In this document: piece after piece, positions 1 to 8,674 of the stretch
Numbering within the stretch: the first letter of the stretch is position 1
Layout: every line of letters begins with the position of its first letter
Assembly: GCA_002711845.1 (NCBI GenBank)
Contig: PASF01000011.1
Location: 62,001-126,000 of the forward strand
Reading direction: 5' to 3'
DNA length: 64,000 nt
Origin: Gammaproteobacteria bacterium
GTDB taxonomy: Bacteria; Pseudomonadota; Gammaproteobacteria; Pseudomonadales; Pseudohongiellaceae
The notes under the pieces: generated by a model
Seen by the model: the letters and a program-made list of their open reading frames with translations, nothing else
Database searches by the model: none
What the model was told of the DNA's origin: nothing
Program-made: the position numbers and the translations under genes

Positions 1-385
1 GCAAATCGGCATCGGATAACGGTTGGCTCAGGGCAATATCCCAGATGACGCCCCGTTCCAGACGAATGACAGCCTGCAATCCACAGTTATGCACGATGTC
101 GGTCGCCTTGCTCGACCACGGTGAAATGGTGCCGGGACGCGGCACCACCAGACGTGTCACGCCTTCGTTACCCAGTTCGGCATTATCTTCACGCAGTCCC
201 TGACCGTAGGCCAGCAGTTGCTGCACAATACCGGTTTCTCCCGCAGTCAGTTCGCGTGAGCATTCGGCCAGGTGAACAAAATGCGAACTCAGGGCACGCA
301 CAGCGGGCAATGACTGCTGCACGGTGCGCAACAGCTTGCGAAGACGGAAATCGGAATGAGCGGTGCTGCCAGTGAGAACAAGCAT
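1..385 (-). CDS. purL: Phosphoribosylformylglycinamidine synthase, N-terminal part (cut by window edge)
   Basis: The leftward frame from the ATG at 385 gives about 128 residues that match the N-terminus of the large single-chain PurL of proteobacteria. They include the very conserved stretch PRPGTISPWSSKATDI followed by HNCGL and RLERG. PurL uses ATP and glutamine to turn FGAR into FGAM, the fourth step of purine synthesis, in the cytoplasm. What is seen belongs to the PurS-like N-terminal domain and linker; the synthetase and glutaminase domains lie outside the window. It is transcribed away from tadA, with 95 bp between them. The purL/tadA/guaBA neighbourhood is familiar from Pseudomonas. 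The gene is partial only because the window ends. Confidence 0.93.
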   Translation of the reverse strand, partial: MLVLTGSTAHSDFRLRKLLRTVQQSLPAVRALSSHFVHLAECSRELTAGETGIVQQLLAYGQGLREDNAELGNEGVTRLVVPRPGTISPWSSKATDIVHNCGLQAVIRLERGVIWDIALSQPLSDADL

Positions 386-480
386 TGTGTCTGATAGCCT
401 TAAAGTCAGTCGAGCCGGAAGAAGAAACCTGCGGAATTCGGGGCAGTATGATACGCCATTTACCAGCAAAAATCAGGCAA

Positions 481-1032
481 TTATTGCAGCTCCGCACCGG
501 CCCCCGGCGCAGGTCCCTGATCGTTTGGCGACGCGCGCCGCTGCCGGAAAAACTGTTTCATCAACCCGGCTGCCTCCTCTGCCAGAATACCACTGCTCAC
601 TGCCAGCTCGTGATTGTAGACACCATTTTCCAGCAAGCGCTGACCGCTGCTGACCGCACCATACCGGGGTTCAACAGCGCCGAACACCAGGCGAGCAACG
701 CGGGCATGGATGATGGCACCCAGGCACATGGTGCACGGCTCAATGGTGACATACAGGGTACAGCCGGGCAGTCGATAGTTTTGCAGAGTCTGACCGGCAT
801 CACGCAGTGCGCAGATCTCCGCATGGGCGGAAGGATCATGGCTGCCAACTGGCTGGTTAAAACCCTGACCTACCACCTGCCCGTTTTTGACGATGATGGC
901 ACCCACCGGTACCTCGCCCTGGGCAGCGGCGCGCTGGGCCATTGTCAATGCCTCGCGCATGAAGGCAATATCTTCACCGGCGGTCAGCTGATCAGTGACG
1001 CTCTGGCTTCCGGCGGTGCTGTTTTCGGTCAC
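481..1032 (-). CDS. tadA: tRNA-specific adenosine deaminase (A34 to I34)
   Basis: Cytidine/deoxycytidylate deaminase fold protein of 183 residues from the chosen GTG. It deaminates A34 of tRNA-Arg(ACG) to inosine. The catalytic zinc site is visible: H70-A-E72 (zinc ligand and proton shuttle) and P-C100-T-M-C103 (two zinc cysteines). The frame is open up to 1101, but a Shine-Dalgarno GGGAG sits seven bases before the GTG at 1032. That start gives a low-complexity tail of about 24 residues ahead of the conserved FMREAL, so an internal start at that Met is also possible. The C-terminal RRASPNDQG tail is slightly longer than usual. It lies downstream of the LysR gene on the same strand with an 81-bp gap. 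Confidence 0.93.
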   Translation of the reverse strand: MTENSTAGSQSVTDQLTAGEDIAFMREALTMAQRAAAQGEVPVGAIIVKNGQVVGQGFNQPVGSHDPSAHAEICALRDAGQTLQNYRLPGCTLYVTIEPCTMCLGAIIHARVARLVFGAVEPRYGAVSSGQRLLENGVYNHELAVSSGILAEEAAGLMKQFFRQRRASPNDQGPAPGAGAELQ

Positions 1033-1113
1033 GGTCTGTCTCCCGAGGCATGTGCATTGGCGGCTCGATGATCCGACAGGTATTTTAAGGGTAGCGACCA
1101 CGACACACCAGTG

Positions 1114-2019
1114 TCACTTTCCGGACTCGTCAACAAAATTCGCCTGAGCTTTCTCCAGCAGGGTTTTGAGCGGCACCAACTCAAAATGGCGCTTGGCGGT
1201 GATGGCATAGAAACGCTCAACAACGCCATCCAGTACCCAGTATTTTTCCAGGCGCCCACTTTCCAGTTCATCCTGGACAACAACTTCCGGCACCATCGCC
1301 AGGCCACCTGAGTCTCGCGCCAGCAGTCTCAGCATAGCCATGTCGTCGACTTCTGCGTAGGGCGTAATCTCAACGCCCAGACGCTCGACAATCAAGTCAA
1401 ACTGGGTACGAATATCACTGCTGGAACCCGGCAACAACAGCCGCGCACCCTGCAGATCTTCGGGAAAGCGGAACGCCGCGGCCCCATGCCGCGGCGGCCC
1501 GACGATACAGACACTTTGCTCTGCAATTTGCTGACAGCGCCACGCCGTGGAAGAGTCTGCTGCCACAGCACGATTCGACAGTATCAGATCCAGTTTGTGG
1601 ACTTTGAGCTGGTCAAGCAACTCTTCCAGGCTGGCAGAACGGATGACCAGTTTAACCTCCGATTCACCGATCACCGGCCGCAGGAAATTCTCCTGAAAAT
1701 TACGCGACAACGTGGCAACCGAGCCGACCCGCAAACGCTGCAGGTACTGAAGTTCACCACTTTCCGTGAGTGCCAGCAGTTCACTGCCCAGACTGAAAAT
1801 ACTCTCGGCATACTCCAGCACCACATGCCCGTATTCAGTCAACCGCAGGGTGCGACCCTCGCGCTCAAACAGCTCGTGGCCAAGCTGGTCCTGCAACAGT
1901 CGGATCTGGGCCGAAATCGACGATTGCGACACGTGCAGCAGTCCGGCGGCCCGGGTCAGATGACCTTCCTTGGCGACCACCCAAAAGTAGTAAAGATGAT
2001 GAAAATTGAGGTGTCTCAT
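1114..2019 (-). CDS. LysR-family regulator divergent from the dabBA operon
   Basis: 301-residue LysR-type transcription factor. The N-terminus (MRHLNFHHLYYFWVVAKEG) closely resembles NhaR-type LysR proteins. It is followed by the winged helix-turn-helix (about residues 5-63, with HVSQSSISAQIRLLQ as recognition region) and a two-lobed effector domain (about 90-290). It is transcribed away from dabB across a 119-bp AT-rich gap, the usual layout for a LysR protein that controls its divergent neighbour. LysR genes are known beside DAB-type operons, so control of carbon uptake is the natural inference. The effector is not known from the sequence. The start is supported by family alignment; no strong ribosome site is seen. 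Confidence 0.85.
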   Translation of the reverse strand: MRHLNFHHLYYFWVVAKEGHLTRAAGLLHVSQSSISAQIRLLQDQLGHELFEREGRTLRLTEYGHVVLEYAESIFSLGSELLALTESGELQYLQRLRVGSVATLSRNFQENFLRPVIGESEVKLVIRSASLEELLDQLKVHKLDLILSNRAVAADSSTAWRCQQIAEQSVCIVGPPRHGAAAFRFPEDLQGARLLLPGSSSDIRTQFDLIVERLGVEITPYAEVDDMAMLRLLARDSGGLAMVPEVVVQDELESGRLEKYWVLDGVVERFYAITAKRHFELVPLKTLLEKAQANFVDESGK

Positions 2020-2138
2020 GGTTATTGTTCTCTTAATGTGAACGATTCTATATTAATCATATATTTTACAAAAGGTTTAATTGCACGGATTATGATGCTC
2101 CGACAGACACCCGGATTTATTGTACAAGGAGAATAACC
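2020..2138. promoter_or_regulatory. Divergent LysR/dabB control region
   Basis: 119 bp between two divergent starts, clearly more AT-rich than its surroundings (about 2041-2085 is nearly all A/T). LysR proteins typically bind such gaps at T-N11-A dyads; several overlapping ATTAAT/ATATAT dyads are present, but I cannot single one out. For dabB a strong Shine-Dalgarno AAGGAG lies at 2126-2131, eight bases ahead of the GTG start. No convincing -35/-10 pair stands out for either gene. Confidence 0.5.
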
Positions 2139-3692
2139 GTGCAGTTACTTGTCAACGGCTGGATACTGGTACTTGTTTATGCCGCCGGCTGGCTTCTTGT
2201 CGTTAGCCAGCCCCGCGCTCACTGGACGATCGCACGTGGCACTGCCCTGGCAGGGCTTGTCGGGGTAGTCGCCTCAGTTGCTGCGGCTGTGGCTGCGGCG
2301 TTACTGACCGGCTTCAGCCCAGACCGGCTGGGACTGGTCGCCGCGCTGCTGGTGGCGCTGCTGGGCTGGGTCATCATCAACTACTCATCGCGCTATCTGG
2401 CAGGTGATCGGCAACAGGGTCGGTTTGTCCGGGCCATGCTGTTCACGCTACTGTCGGTCAGTCTGCTGCTGCTGAGCCAGGACCTGCTGACCATCGCGCT
2501 GGCCTGGACCGGCACCAGTATCGGTCTGCATTACCTGCTCACGCATTACCCGAACCGCAAAGCGGCACAGATTGTCGCCCACAAAAAATTCCTGGTCAGT
2601 CGCCTGGCCGAAGTCTGCCTGATTGTCGCTCTGCTGCTGATCTACCAAAGCACCGGCACCCTGTGGCTGGATGAGCTCAGCGCCTACCTCGCAGGCCGCG
2701 AATCACTGCCGTCGACGCTGCACTGGGCAGCGGCACTGATTGCCCTGGCAGCGATACTCAAGACCGCACAACTGCCCTTGCATGGCTGGCTGATTCAGGT
2801 CATGGAAGCGCCGACACCCGTGTCAGCGCTACTGCACGCCGGCGTCGTCAACATGGGCGGGTTTGTGCTGATACGGCTGGCTGAACTGATATCGCTGGCA
2901 CCAGCCGCCCAGCTTATGCTGGTCATCGCGGGCAGCACCACGGCAGTCCTGGCGAGCCTGGTCATGATGACCCGCATCAGCATCAAGGTTCGCCTGGCCT
3001 GGTCGACCTGCGCGCAGATGGGGTTCATGTTGCTCGAAATCGGCCTCGGCCTCTATGAACTCGCCCTGCTGCACCTGGTCGCACACTCCCTGTACAAGGC
3101 GCATGCTTTCCTGGGCGCCGGCGGCAGCGCGGAGACTGCCCGCAGCCGGGCTTTTTTTGCCCACCGCGGATCAGCGCAGGCACCCTACTGGTACGGCATC
3201 ACTGCCGTCCTGAGTGGCCTGCTGGTGGTTGCCGCCATCCTCCCCTGGCGCGCCATACTGCCAGAACTCGAACTCCCGCTGATCACGCTGGTCATTGTGG
3301 CACTGGGCCTGGCACCGCTGCTGTGGCTGGAGGAAGGCCGCACACCGTGGTCAATACTGCGCGGTGCAGGTCTGGTGCTGGCACTGACCCAGTTTTACCT
3401 GATCTGGCATCTGGTTTTCGCCACGGTTGCACCCGCCGCCAGCGCGACCACTGCGGCCGTGACGATCTGGGTGCTGCTGAGTTTTATCATCCTGTACAGC
3501 ATCCAGTTCTGGCTGCGCTGCCATCCTCAAGGGCTGCTGGCGCGAACCCTTTACCCCTGGGCTTATTCAGGCTTCTACCTGGATGAGAGTTTTACCCGCC
3601 TGACGTTCAGGATTTGGCCGGCACGCCTGAGCCCGGCCCAGGCGCAAACCCAGGTGAACCGATGTCCCACACCACAAGGAGAGCCGTCATGA
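2139..3692 (+). CDS. dabB: DabB: proton-channel subunit of DAB inorganic carbon accumulation complex (NuoL/MrpA-like)
   Basis: 517-residue polytopic membrane protein of the NADH-quinone oxidoreductase subunit 5/antiporter family. At least a dozen hydrophobic helices are visible. The family core is present around residues 205-240 (KTAQLPLHGWLIQVMEAPTPVSALLHAG), including the lysine and proline-rich turn used for proton translocation. There is no complex I neighbourhood. The partner is the downstream DUF2309 protein, overlapped by ATGA at 3689-3692, which indicates translational coupling. In characterised DAB systems, DabB couples ion movement to the activity of DabA. The start is GTG with AAGGAG upstream. 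A terminator-like hairpin with seven T's lies inside the gene at 3138-3158. Confidence 0.88.
   Translation: MQLLVNGWILVLVYAAGWLLVVSQPRAHWTIARGTALAGLVGVVASVAAAVAAALLTGFSPDRLGLVAALLVALLGWVIINYSSRYLAGDRQQGRFVRAMLFTLLSVSLLLLSQDLLTIALAWTGTSIGLHYLLTHYPNRKAAQIVAHKKFLVSRLAEVCLIVALLLIYQSTGTLWLDELSAYLAGRESLPSTLHWAAALIALAAILKTAQLPLHGWLIQVMEAPTPVSALLHAGVVNMGGFVLIRLAELISLAPAAQLMLVIAGSTTAVLASLVMMTRISIKVRLAWSTCAQMGFMLLEIGLGLYELALLHLVAHSLYKAHAFLGAGGSAETARSRAFFAHRGSAQAPYWYGITAVLSGLLVVAAILPWRAILPELELPLITLVIVALGLAPLLWLEEGRTPWSILRGAGLVLALTQFYLIWHLVFATVAPAASATTAAVTIWVLLSFIILYSIQFWLRCHPQGLLARTLYPWAYSGFYLDESFTRLTFRIWPARLSPAQAQTQVNRCPTPQGEPS
3138..3158 (+). terminator. Intrinsic-terminator-like hairpin inside dabB
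   Basis: Inside the dabB reading frame, GCCCG (3138-3142) can pair with CGGGC (3147-3151) across a CAGC loop, followed at once by seven T's (3152-3158). This is the textbook shape of a rho-independent terminator on the sense strand, although the stem is only five base pairs. It codes for S-R-A-F-F. It may be chance, or it may limit transcription into dabA when translation lags. No experiment is implied. Confidence 0.35.
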
Positions 3693-6142
3693 CCGCGAGC
3701 ACCGCACGACCGCTGGCCAATGCTGTATGTTTTGACTCCGCCATCAACGCGGCCATCGAGTGTATCGCACCGACCTGGCCACTGGATCGAATGATTGCCG
3801 TGAATCCGTACTGGGGATACATCAACCAGCCCTTCTGCGCCGCAACAGTCGCACTGGCAAAGGTCTGCGGCTCTCCGATGACACTGGATGCCGGCTGGTA
3901 TCGTGAGGCCTGGCACAGCGGTACCATCAACCTGTATGCACTAACCCGGGCCCGTGACGAGATGCAGTCATCACTGACCATGGGACAATTGATCACTGCG
4001 CTGGATACCGCTGGCGGCGGGTCGTCGCCTGCGCCGCTGCTGTCTGACAAACTTGATGAGCAGCGCGACCTGCACCATGAGCCGGCCTGGTGCGACACTA
4101 TTACGTATCAGGTATCACAACTTTGCGCTGCCTTCTTTGACCAGGACCAGTCAGACTGGCGACCCGACCAGACGTTGGGCCTTTACCAACACTGGCGTGC
4201 CACGCTGGCAGCTGACCATAGCGTCGCCCTGCTGATGCGGTCGCCAGACATTGCCGGCAAGGTGGCTATGCTGGCCGGGGATCCTCGCCAGCAGATAGAG
4301 CAGGCACTGCTGCAACTGAGCCTGCCTGCACGCGACACCTCGCGTTTTCTGCAGGCAGTGCTGATGCGTATTGGCGGCTGGGCGGCATGGTGTGCCTATC
4401 TTCGCTGGCAGGCGCAACTGGCCGGCGCGGAGGATGACACACTCATCCACCTGCTTGCCATTCGTCTGAGCTGGGAATGCCTGCTCGACGATGGCCTGCG
4501 TGACAGCGACTCCACCTGGGCCGGTTGGCAGACCGCCTGGCAGACGCATTTCCAGCAGCCAGACAACACCCACAATCACGCCCTCGGCATCTGGCAACGG
4601 GCACAGGAAATCAGCTACCAGGATGCGCTGCTGACCCGTTTATGCTCGGCGCCGGTGTTCCGCACAGACCCGGCAGTCCGGGTGCAGGCTGCTTTCTGCA
4701 TCGACGTTCGCTCTGAGGTGATTCGACGTCATCTTGAGGCCCAGTCCGCAGACATACAGACCCTGGGTTTCGCTGGTTTTTTTGGTCTGCCCATCAGTTA
4801 CGAGCCTCTGGGCTCCAATGCCTGCCGGCCACAATTGCCCGGCCTGCTCGCGCCCGCGATGACGATCACTGACAGCGCCGGCAGCAGTTCGGTAGACGCG
4901 TCCATTGCTCATCGACGTGACGACCGGCTGCGCGCCAGTCGCAGCTGGCAAGGTTTCCATGCTTTGCCGCTGTCGGCCTTTGTCATCGTCGAATCCATGG
5001 GGCTGAGTTACCTGGCACAGCTTGTACGTCGCACTCTGCCGGGCCGCGCCGCGGCACCGTCAGACAACAACATGGGCCTGACCCGCAAAGACGCAAAGTC
5101 GCTACGTCCGTCGCTTGATGCCACCGTGGCCGGCGGGCCTGAGGGTCAGGCAGACATCGCTGCGCAGGTTCTGACAGCCATGGGCCTGACCCGACACTTT
5201 GCCCGCCTGGTGCTGCTCATCGGTCATGGCAGCCAGACTCAGAACAATCCTCACCGTGCCGGCCTGGAATGTGGTGCCTGTTGTGGTCAGAAAGGCGATA
5301 TCAACGCCCGTGCGCTGGCAGCGCTGCTTAACGACAGAGCGGTGCGCAGGCAACTGCTTAACAAGGGCCTGGATATTCCTGACAGCACCTGGTTTATTGC
5401 CGGGCTGCACAACACCACCATCGACCAGATTGACCTGTTTGATACAGAAGATCTCCCGGACTCTCATGCCAGTGACCTGGCAACCATCAAGGGACAACTG
5501 GCCTCTGCTCAAGGCGCTGCTGCCTGCGAAAGAGCGCCTGCTCTGCGCCTGCAAAGCCTGCAGGATAAGCCCCAGGACTTGTCGCGAGCATTACGGCAAC
5601 GGGCCAATGACTGGGCACAGACCCGTCCCGAATGGGGCCTGGCCAACAACGCGGCCTTTGTCATTGGCCCCAGGAGTGCCACACGTGGCATGGATCTGGA
5701 GGGTCGCTGTTTCCTGCACGACTATGATGCTGATCAGGATCCAACAGGGACGCTACTGGAACAGATCATGACCGCGCCCATGATCGTCGCGCACTGGATC
5801 AATATGCAGTACTACGCGTCAACCGTGGATAATCAGCGCTTCGGCAGCGGCAACAAAACCCTGCACAATGTTGTCGGCGGACGCATTGGCGTGTTCGAGG
5901 GAAATGCCGGTGATCTGCGCATTGGCCTGCCCTTCCAGTCGGTGCACAATGGTGAGACCTGGCAACACACGCCGCTGCGCCTGACCGTGGTCATTCATGC
6001 GTCACGCGCAGCAATCGCTGCGGTCGTCAACAAACATGATACGGTGCGCCAGCTGGTGGACAATAAATGGCTCTACATTTTGCGCATCGAGGATCAGCGC
6101 GCAGAAATGTATCACAGTGGTAGATGGCATTTATGGCAATAA
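3689..6142 (+). CDS. dabA: DabA: DUF2309 carbonic-anhydrase-like subunit of DAB inorganic carbon accumulation complex
   Basis: 817-residue soluble DUF2309 protein. In characterised DabA the zinc site resembles a beta-carbonic anhydrase, with Cys-Asp-His-Cys. Here the equivalents are C337 and D339 (in FCIDVRSE), H513 (in IGHGS) and C528 (in LECGACCGQ). The 15-residue spacing of the last pair matches the known protein. Together with DabB it is thought to hydrate CO2 to bicarbonate in one direction, driven by a cation gradient at the inner membrane. A frame extends up to 3614, but the ATG at 3689 has AAGGAG seven bases upstream and forms an ATGA overlap with dabB. It ends 10 bp before the convergent crotonase. 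There is no RuBisCO or carboxysome gene in the window. Confidence 0.9.
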   Translation: MTASTARPLANAVCFDSAINAAIECIAPTWPLDRMIAVNPYWGYINQPFCAATVALAKVCGSPMTLDAGWYREAWHSGTINLYALTRARDEMQSSLTMGQLITALDTAGGGSSPAPLLSDKLDEQRDLHHEPAWCDTITYQVSQLCAAFFDQDQSDWRPDQTLGLYQHWRATLAADHSVALLMRSPDIAGKVAMLAGDPRQQIEQALLQLSLPARDTSRFLQAVLMRIGGWAAWCAYLRWQAQLAGAEDDTLIHLLAIRLSWECLLDDGLRDSDSTWAGWQTAWQTHFQQPDNTHNHALGIWQRAQEISYQDALLTRLCSAPVFRTDPAVRVQAAFCIDVRSEVIRRHLEAQSADIQTLGFAGFFGLPISYEPLGSNACRPQLPGLLAPAMTITDSAGSSSVDASIAHRRDDRLRASRSWQGFHALPLSAFVIVESMGLSYLAQLVRRTLPGRAAAPSDNNMGLTRKDAKSLRPSLDATVAGGPEGQADIAAQVLTAMGLTRHFARLVLLIGHGSQTQNNPHRAGLECGACCGQKGDINARALAALLNDRAVRRQLLNKGLDIPDSTWFIAGLHNTTIDQIDLFDTEDLPDSHASDLATIKGQLASAQGAAACERAPALRLQSLQDKPQDLSRALRQRANDWAQTRPEWGLANNAAFVIGPRSATRGMDLEGRCFLHDYDADQDPTGTLLEQIMTAPMIVAHWINMQYYASTVDNQRFGSGNKTLHNVVGGRIGVFEGNAGDLRIGLPFQSVHNGETWQHTPLRLTVVIHASRAAIAAVVNKHDTVRQLVDNKWLYILRIEDQRAEMYHSGRWHLWQ

Positions 6143-6152
6143 AACTGGCGTG

Positions 6153-7025
6153 TCAGGGCTTGAAGACATCCGGCATGTCAGTGGATACCCTGGCCGAAAA
6201 TACCGGCTCGCGCTTGTCAAGAAAGGCATTGACACCCTCTCTGCCATCGCCCTGGCTGGTGTAGAAAACCGCCAGGGATTCCACCTTGTGCGCCTCGACC
6301 GGATGCGGGGCAGCGGCATTGCGCAGCATCATCTGCCGCGTCAATGCCACGGCGGCGGGCGAACGGTTGGTAATGTAGCGTCGGGCCAGTTCTTCAGCCG
6401 TGCGCAGCAACTCGTCAGCTGGGACAACCGCCTTGATCAATCCAGCCTTTAAAGCCGAACCGCTATCGATCAGTTCACCGGTATATACCCAGTCCAGCGC
6501 CTGGGACATACCGACCAGGCGTGGCAGAAACCAGGTCGAACAGGCCTCTGGTACGATGCCTATCTTGCCAAACACGAATCCCATGCGCGCCGAGTCTGCC
6601 ATCAGCCGGACGTCCATGGCCAGCGTCATGGTGGCGCCGATGCCAACAGCAACACCGTTGATGGCCCCAATGACCGGTTTGTTGCAGTGATAGATCGCCA
6701 GCGACACACGACCGCCGGTATCACGGACACCTGACACCATGTCAGGATCCTCGAAGCGTTGTTCCAGTTCCTGCGGCGTTGGGGCCATGCTTTCATCAAG
6801 GCCAAACACATTGCCTGGTACGGACAAATCCATCCCTGCACAAAACGCCTTGCCGGCGCCGGTCACGATCACAGCACCAACCGCATCATCCTCACTGGCG
6901 CGCTGGAAGGCATCCACCAGCTCATTGGCCATGGTCACCGTAAAGGCGTTCAGTTTGTCGGGACGGTTGAGAGTCACCGTCAAAACCCGATCCTGAATTT
7001 GGTACTCAAGTGTTTCGTAGGTCAA
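6153..7025 (-). CDS. Enoyl-CoA hydratase/isomerase (crotonase family)
   Basis: 290-residue crotonase-fold protein. The CoA-binding/oxyanion segments are present: LNRPDKLNAF near residue 20, GAGKAFCAGMDLS near 65, and AINGVAVGIGATM near 125. A glutamate follows in the GIVPEAC segment at about 160. The family hydrates or isomerises enoyl-CoA esters in fatty-acid or amino-acid breakdown; the substrate cannot be told from sequence. The frame is open beyond guaA's stop, but a GAGGAA Shine-Dalgarno six bases before the TTG at 7025, and alignment of TYETLEYQ with family N-termini, favour that start. It follows guaA by 37 bp on the same strand, so it may be the distal gene of guaB-guaA. Confidence 0.85.
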   Translation of the reverse strand: MTYETLEYQIQDRVLTVTLNRPDKLNAFTVTMANELVDAFQRASEDDAVGAVIVTGAGKAFCAGMDLSVPGNVFGLDESMAPTPQELEQRFEDPDMVSGVRDTGGRVSLAIYHCNKPVIGAINGVAVGIGATMTLAMDVRLMADSARMGFVFGKIGIVPEACSTWFLPRLVGMSQALDWVYTGELIDSGSALKAGLIKAVVPADELLRTAEELARRYITNRSPAAVALTRQMMLRNAAAPHPVEAHKVESLAVFYTSQGDGREGVNAFLDKREPVFSARVSTDMPDVFKP

Positions 7026-7062
7026 GGTTGCTTCCTCACGGGCCACTGCCTGCCAGTGCCGC

Positions 7063-8640
7063 TCACTCCCACTCAATTGTCGCCGGCGGCTTGCTGGAAA
7101 TATCATAGGTAACCCGCGACACATCGGTGATCTCATTGATGATGCGGTTGCTGACAGTTTCCAGTAATTCGTAGGGCAGATGCGCCCAACGCGCAGTCAT
7201 GAAGTCGATGGTTTCCACCGCACGGATGGTGATAACCCAGGAGTAACGTCGGCCATCACCGACCACACCGACCGACTTCACCGGCAGAAACACGGCAAAG
7301 GCCTGGCTTGTCTTGTGGTAGTAGTCAGCCTTGTGCAGCTCCTCGATGAAGATGGCGTCAGCGCGGCGCAGCACCTCGCAGTACTCCCTCTTCACTTCGC
7401 CGAGGATACGCACACCCAGCCCCGGGCCGGGGAACGGGTGACGGTAGACCATGTCGTAAGGCAGACCCAGTTCCAGGCCGATACGACGCACCTCATCCTT
7501 GAACAGTTCACGCAAGGGCTCGACCAGTTTCAGCGCCATGTTCTCCGGCAATCCACCGACGTTGTGGTGCGATTTGATGACATGTGCTTTCCCGGTCCGT
7601 GAACCTGCGGACTCGATAACATCGGGGTAGATGGTGCCCTGAGCCAGCCAGCGCACATTGTCAATTTTGGACGCCTCCTGATCGAATACCTCGATAAAGG
7701 TATTGCCAATGACCTTGCGCTTCTGCTCGGGGTCACTGACACCGGCCAGACGACTGAGGAACATGTCTTCGGCGTCTACGCGGATAACTTTCACGCCCAT
7801 GTTCTGGGCAAAGGTCGCCATCACCTGGTCGCCTTCGTGCAGGCGCAGCAGACCGTTATCGACAAATACACACGTTAACTGATCACCAATGGCCTTGTGC
7901 AGCAGCGCAGCCACGACAGATGAATCAACACCACCGGAGAGGCCCAGCAGCACATGATCATTGCCAACCTGCTCACGCACGACACGGATCGCATCATCTA
8001 TAATGTTGGCGGACGTCCACAACGCATCGCAACCACAGATTTTACGCACAAAACGTTCCAGTATGCGCTGCCCCTGCAGGGTGTGTGTCACTTCCGGGTG
8101 GAACTGGACCCCGTAGAACTGCCGCGACTCATCGGCCATGGCGGCGATGGGTGCGCTACTGGTTTCGGCGCTGACAACGAAGCCTGGCGGCAGCTTGACT
8201 ACCTTGTCGCCATGACTCATCCAGACATCCAGCTGTGGCACGCCGCCTTCAATCATACGGTCTTCGATGCCTTCAAACAGCGCGCCGGGGGCTGGCAGAT
8301 TGACCTCGGCATAACCAAATTCGGACTTGTCCGAGGCCTCCACCTTGCCGCCCAGACGCTCAGCCATGGTCTGCATGCCGTAGCAGATACCCAGCAAGGG
8401 CACCTTCTGGGTGAACAGATAGTCAGCCGCTTGCGGCGAGTCGGCCAGCGTCGCAGTCTCGGGGCCACCACTGAGGATGATGCCCTGCGCCGCAAAAGCC
8501 TCTACCTCTGCCTGCGTACACTGATAGTCCCAGATTTCACAGTACACGCCCAGTTCGCGAACACGGCGGGCTATCAGTTGAGTGTATTGCGATCCAAAAT
8601 CCAGAATCAATATCTTCTGGCTGTGAATATTCTGACTCAT
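7063..8640 (-). CDS. guaA: GMP synthase (glutamine-hydrolysing)
   Basis: 525 residues, the normal length. It converts XMP to GMP with ATP and glutamine. The N-terminal class I glutaminase has its nucleophile in GICYGMQ (C86) and the His-x-Glu of FHPEV. The ATP pyrophosphatase P-loop LSGGVDSS follows at about 230. The C-terminal dimerisation domain ends in the conserved PPATIEWE. It lies 34 bp downstream of guaB, forming the classical guaBA operon. Confidence 0.97.
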   Translation of the reverse strand: MSQNIHSQKILILDFGSQYTQLIARRVRELGVYCEIWDYQCTQAEVEAFAAQGIILSGGPETATLADSPQAADYLFTQKVPLLGICYGMQTMAERLGGKVEASDKSEFGYAEVNLPAPGALFEGIEDRMIEGGVPQLDVWMSHGDKVVKLPPGFVVSAETSSAPIAAMADESRQFYGVQFHPEVTHTLQGQRILERFVRKICGCDALWTSANIIDDAIRVVREQVGNDHVLLGLSGGVDSSVVAALLHKAIGDQLTCVFVDNGLLRLHEGDQVMATFAQNMGVKVIRVDAEDMFLSRLAGVSDPEQKRKVIGNTFIEVFDQEASKIDNVRWLAQGTIYPDVIESAGSRTGKAHVIKSHHNVGGLPENMALKLVEPLRELFKDEVRRIGLELGLPYDMVYRHPFPGPGLGVRILGEVKREYCEVLRRADAIFIEELHKADYYHKTSQAFAVFLPVKSVGVVGDGRRYSWVITIRAVETIDFMTARWAHLPYELLETVSNRIINEITDVSRVTYDISSKPPATIEWE

Positions 8641-8674
8641 GCGTGGCTGGCCTTGCTCATGATGGAGTTGGGTC

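Noticed and set aside
2020-2138. A specific T-N11-A operator for the LysR protein
   Set aside because: The region is so AT-rich that several equivalent dyads fit; none stands out.
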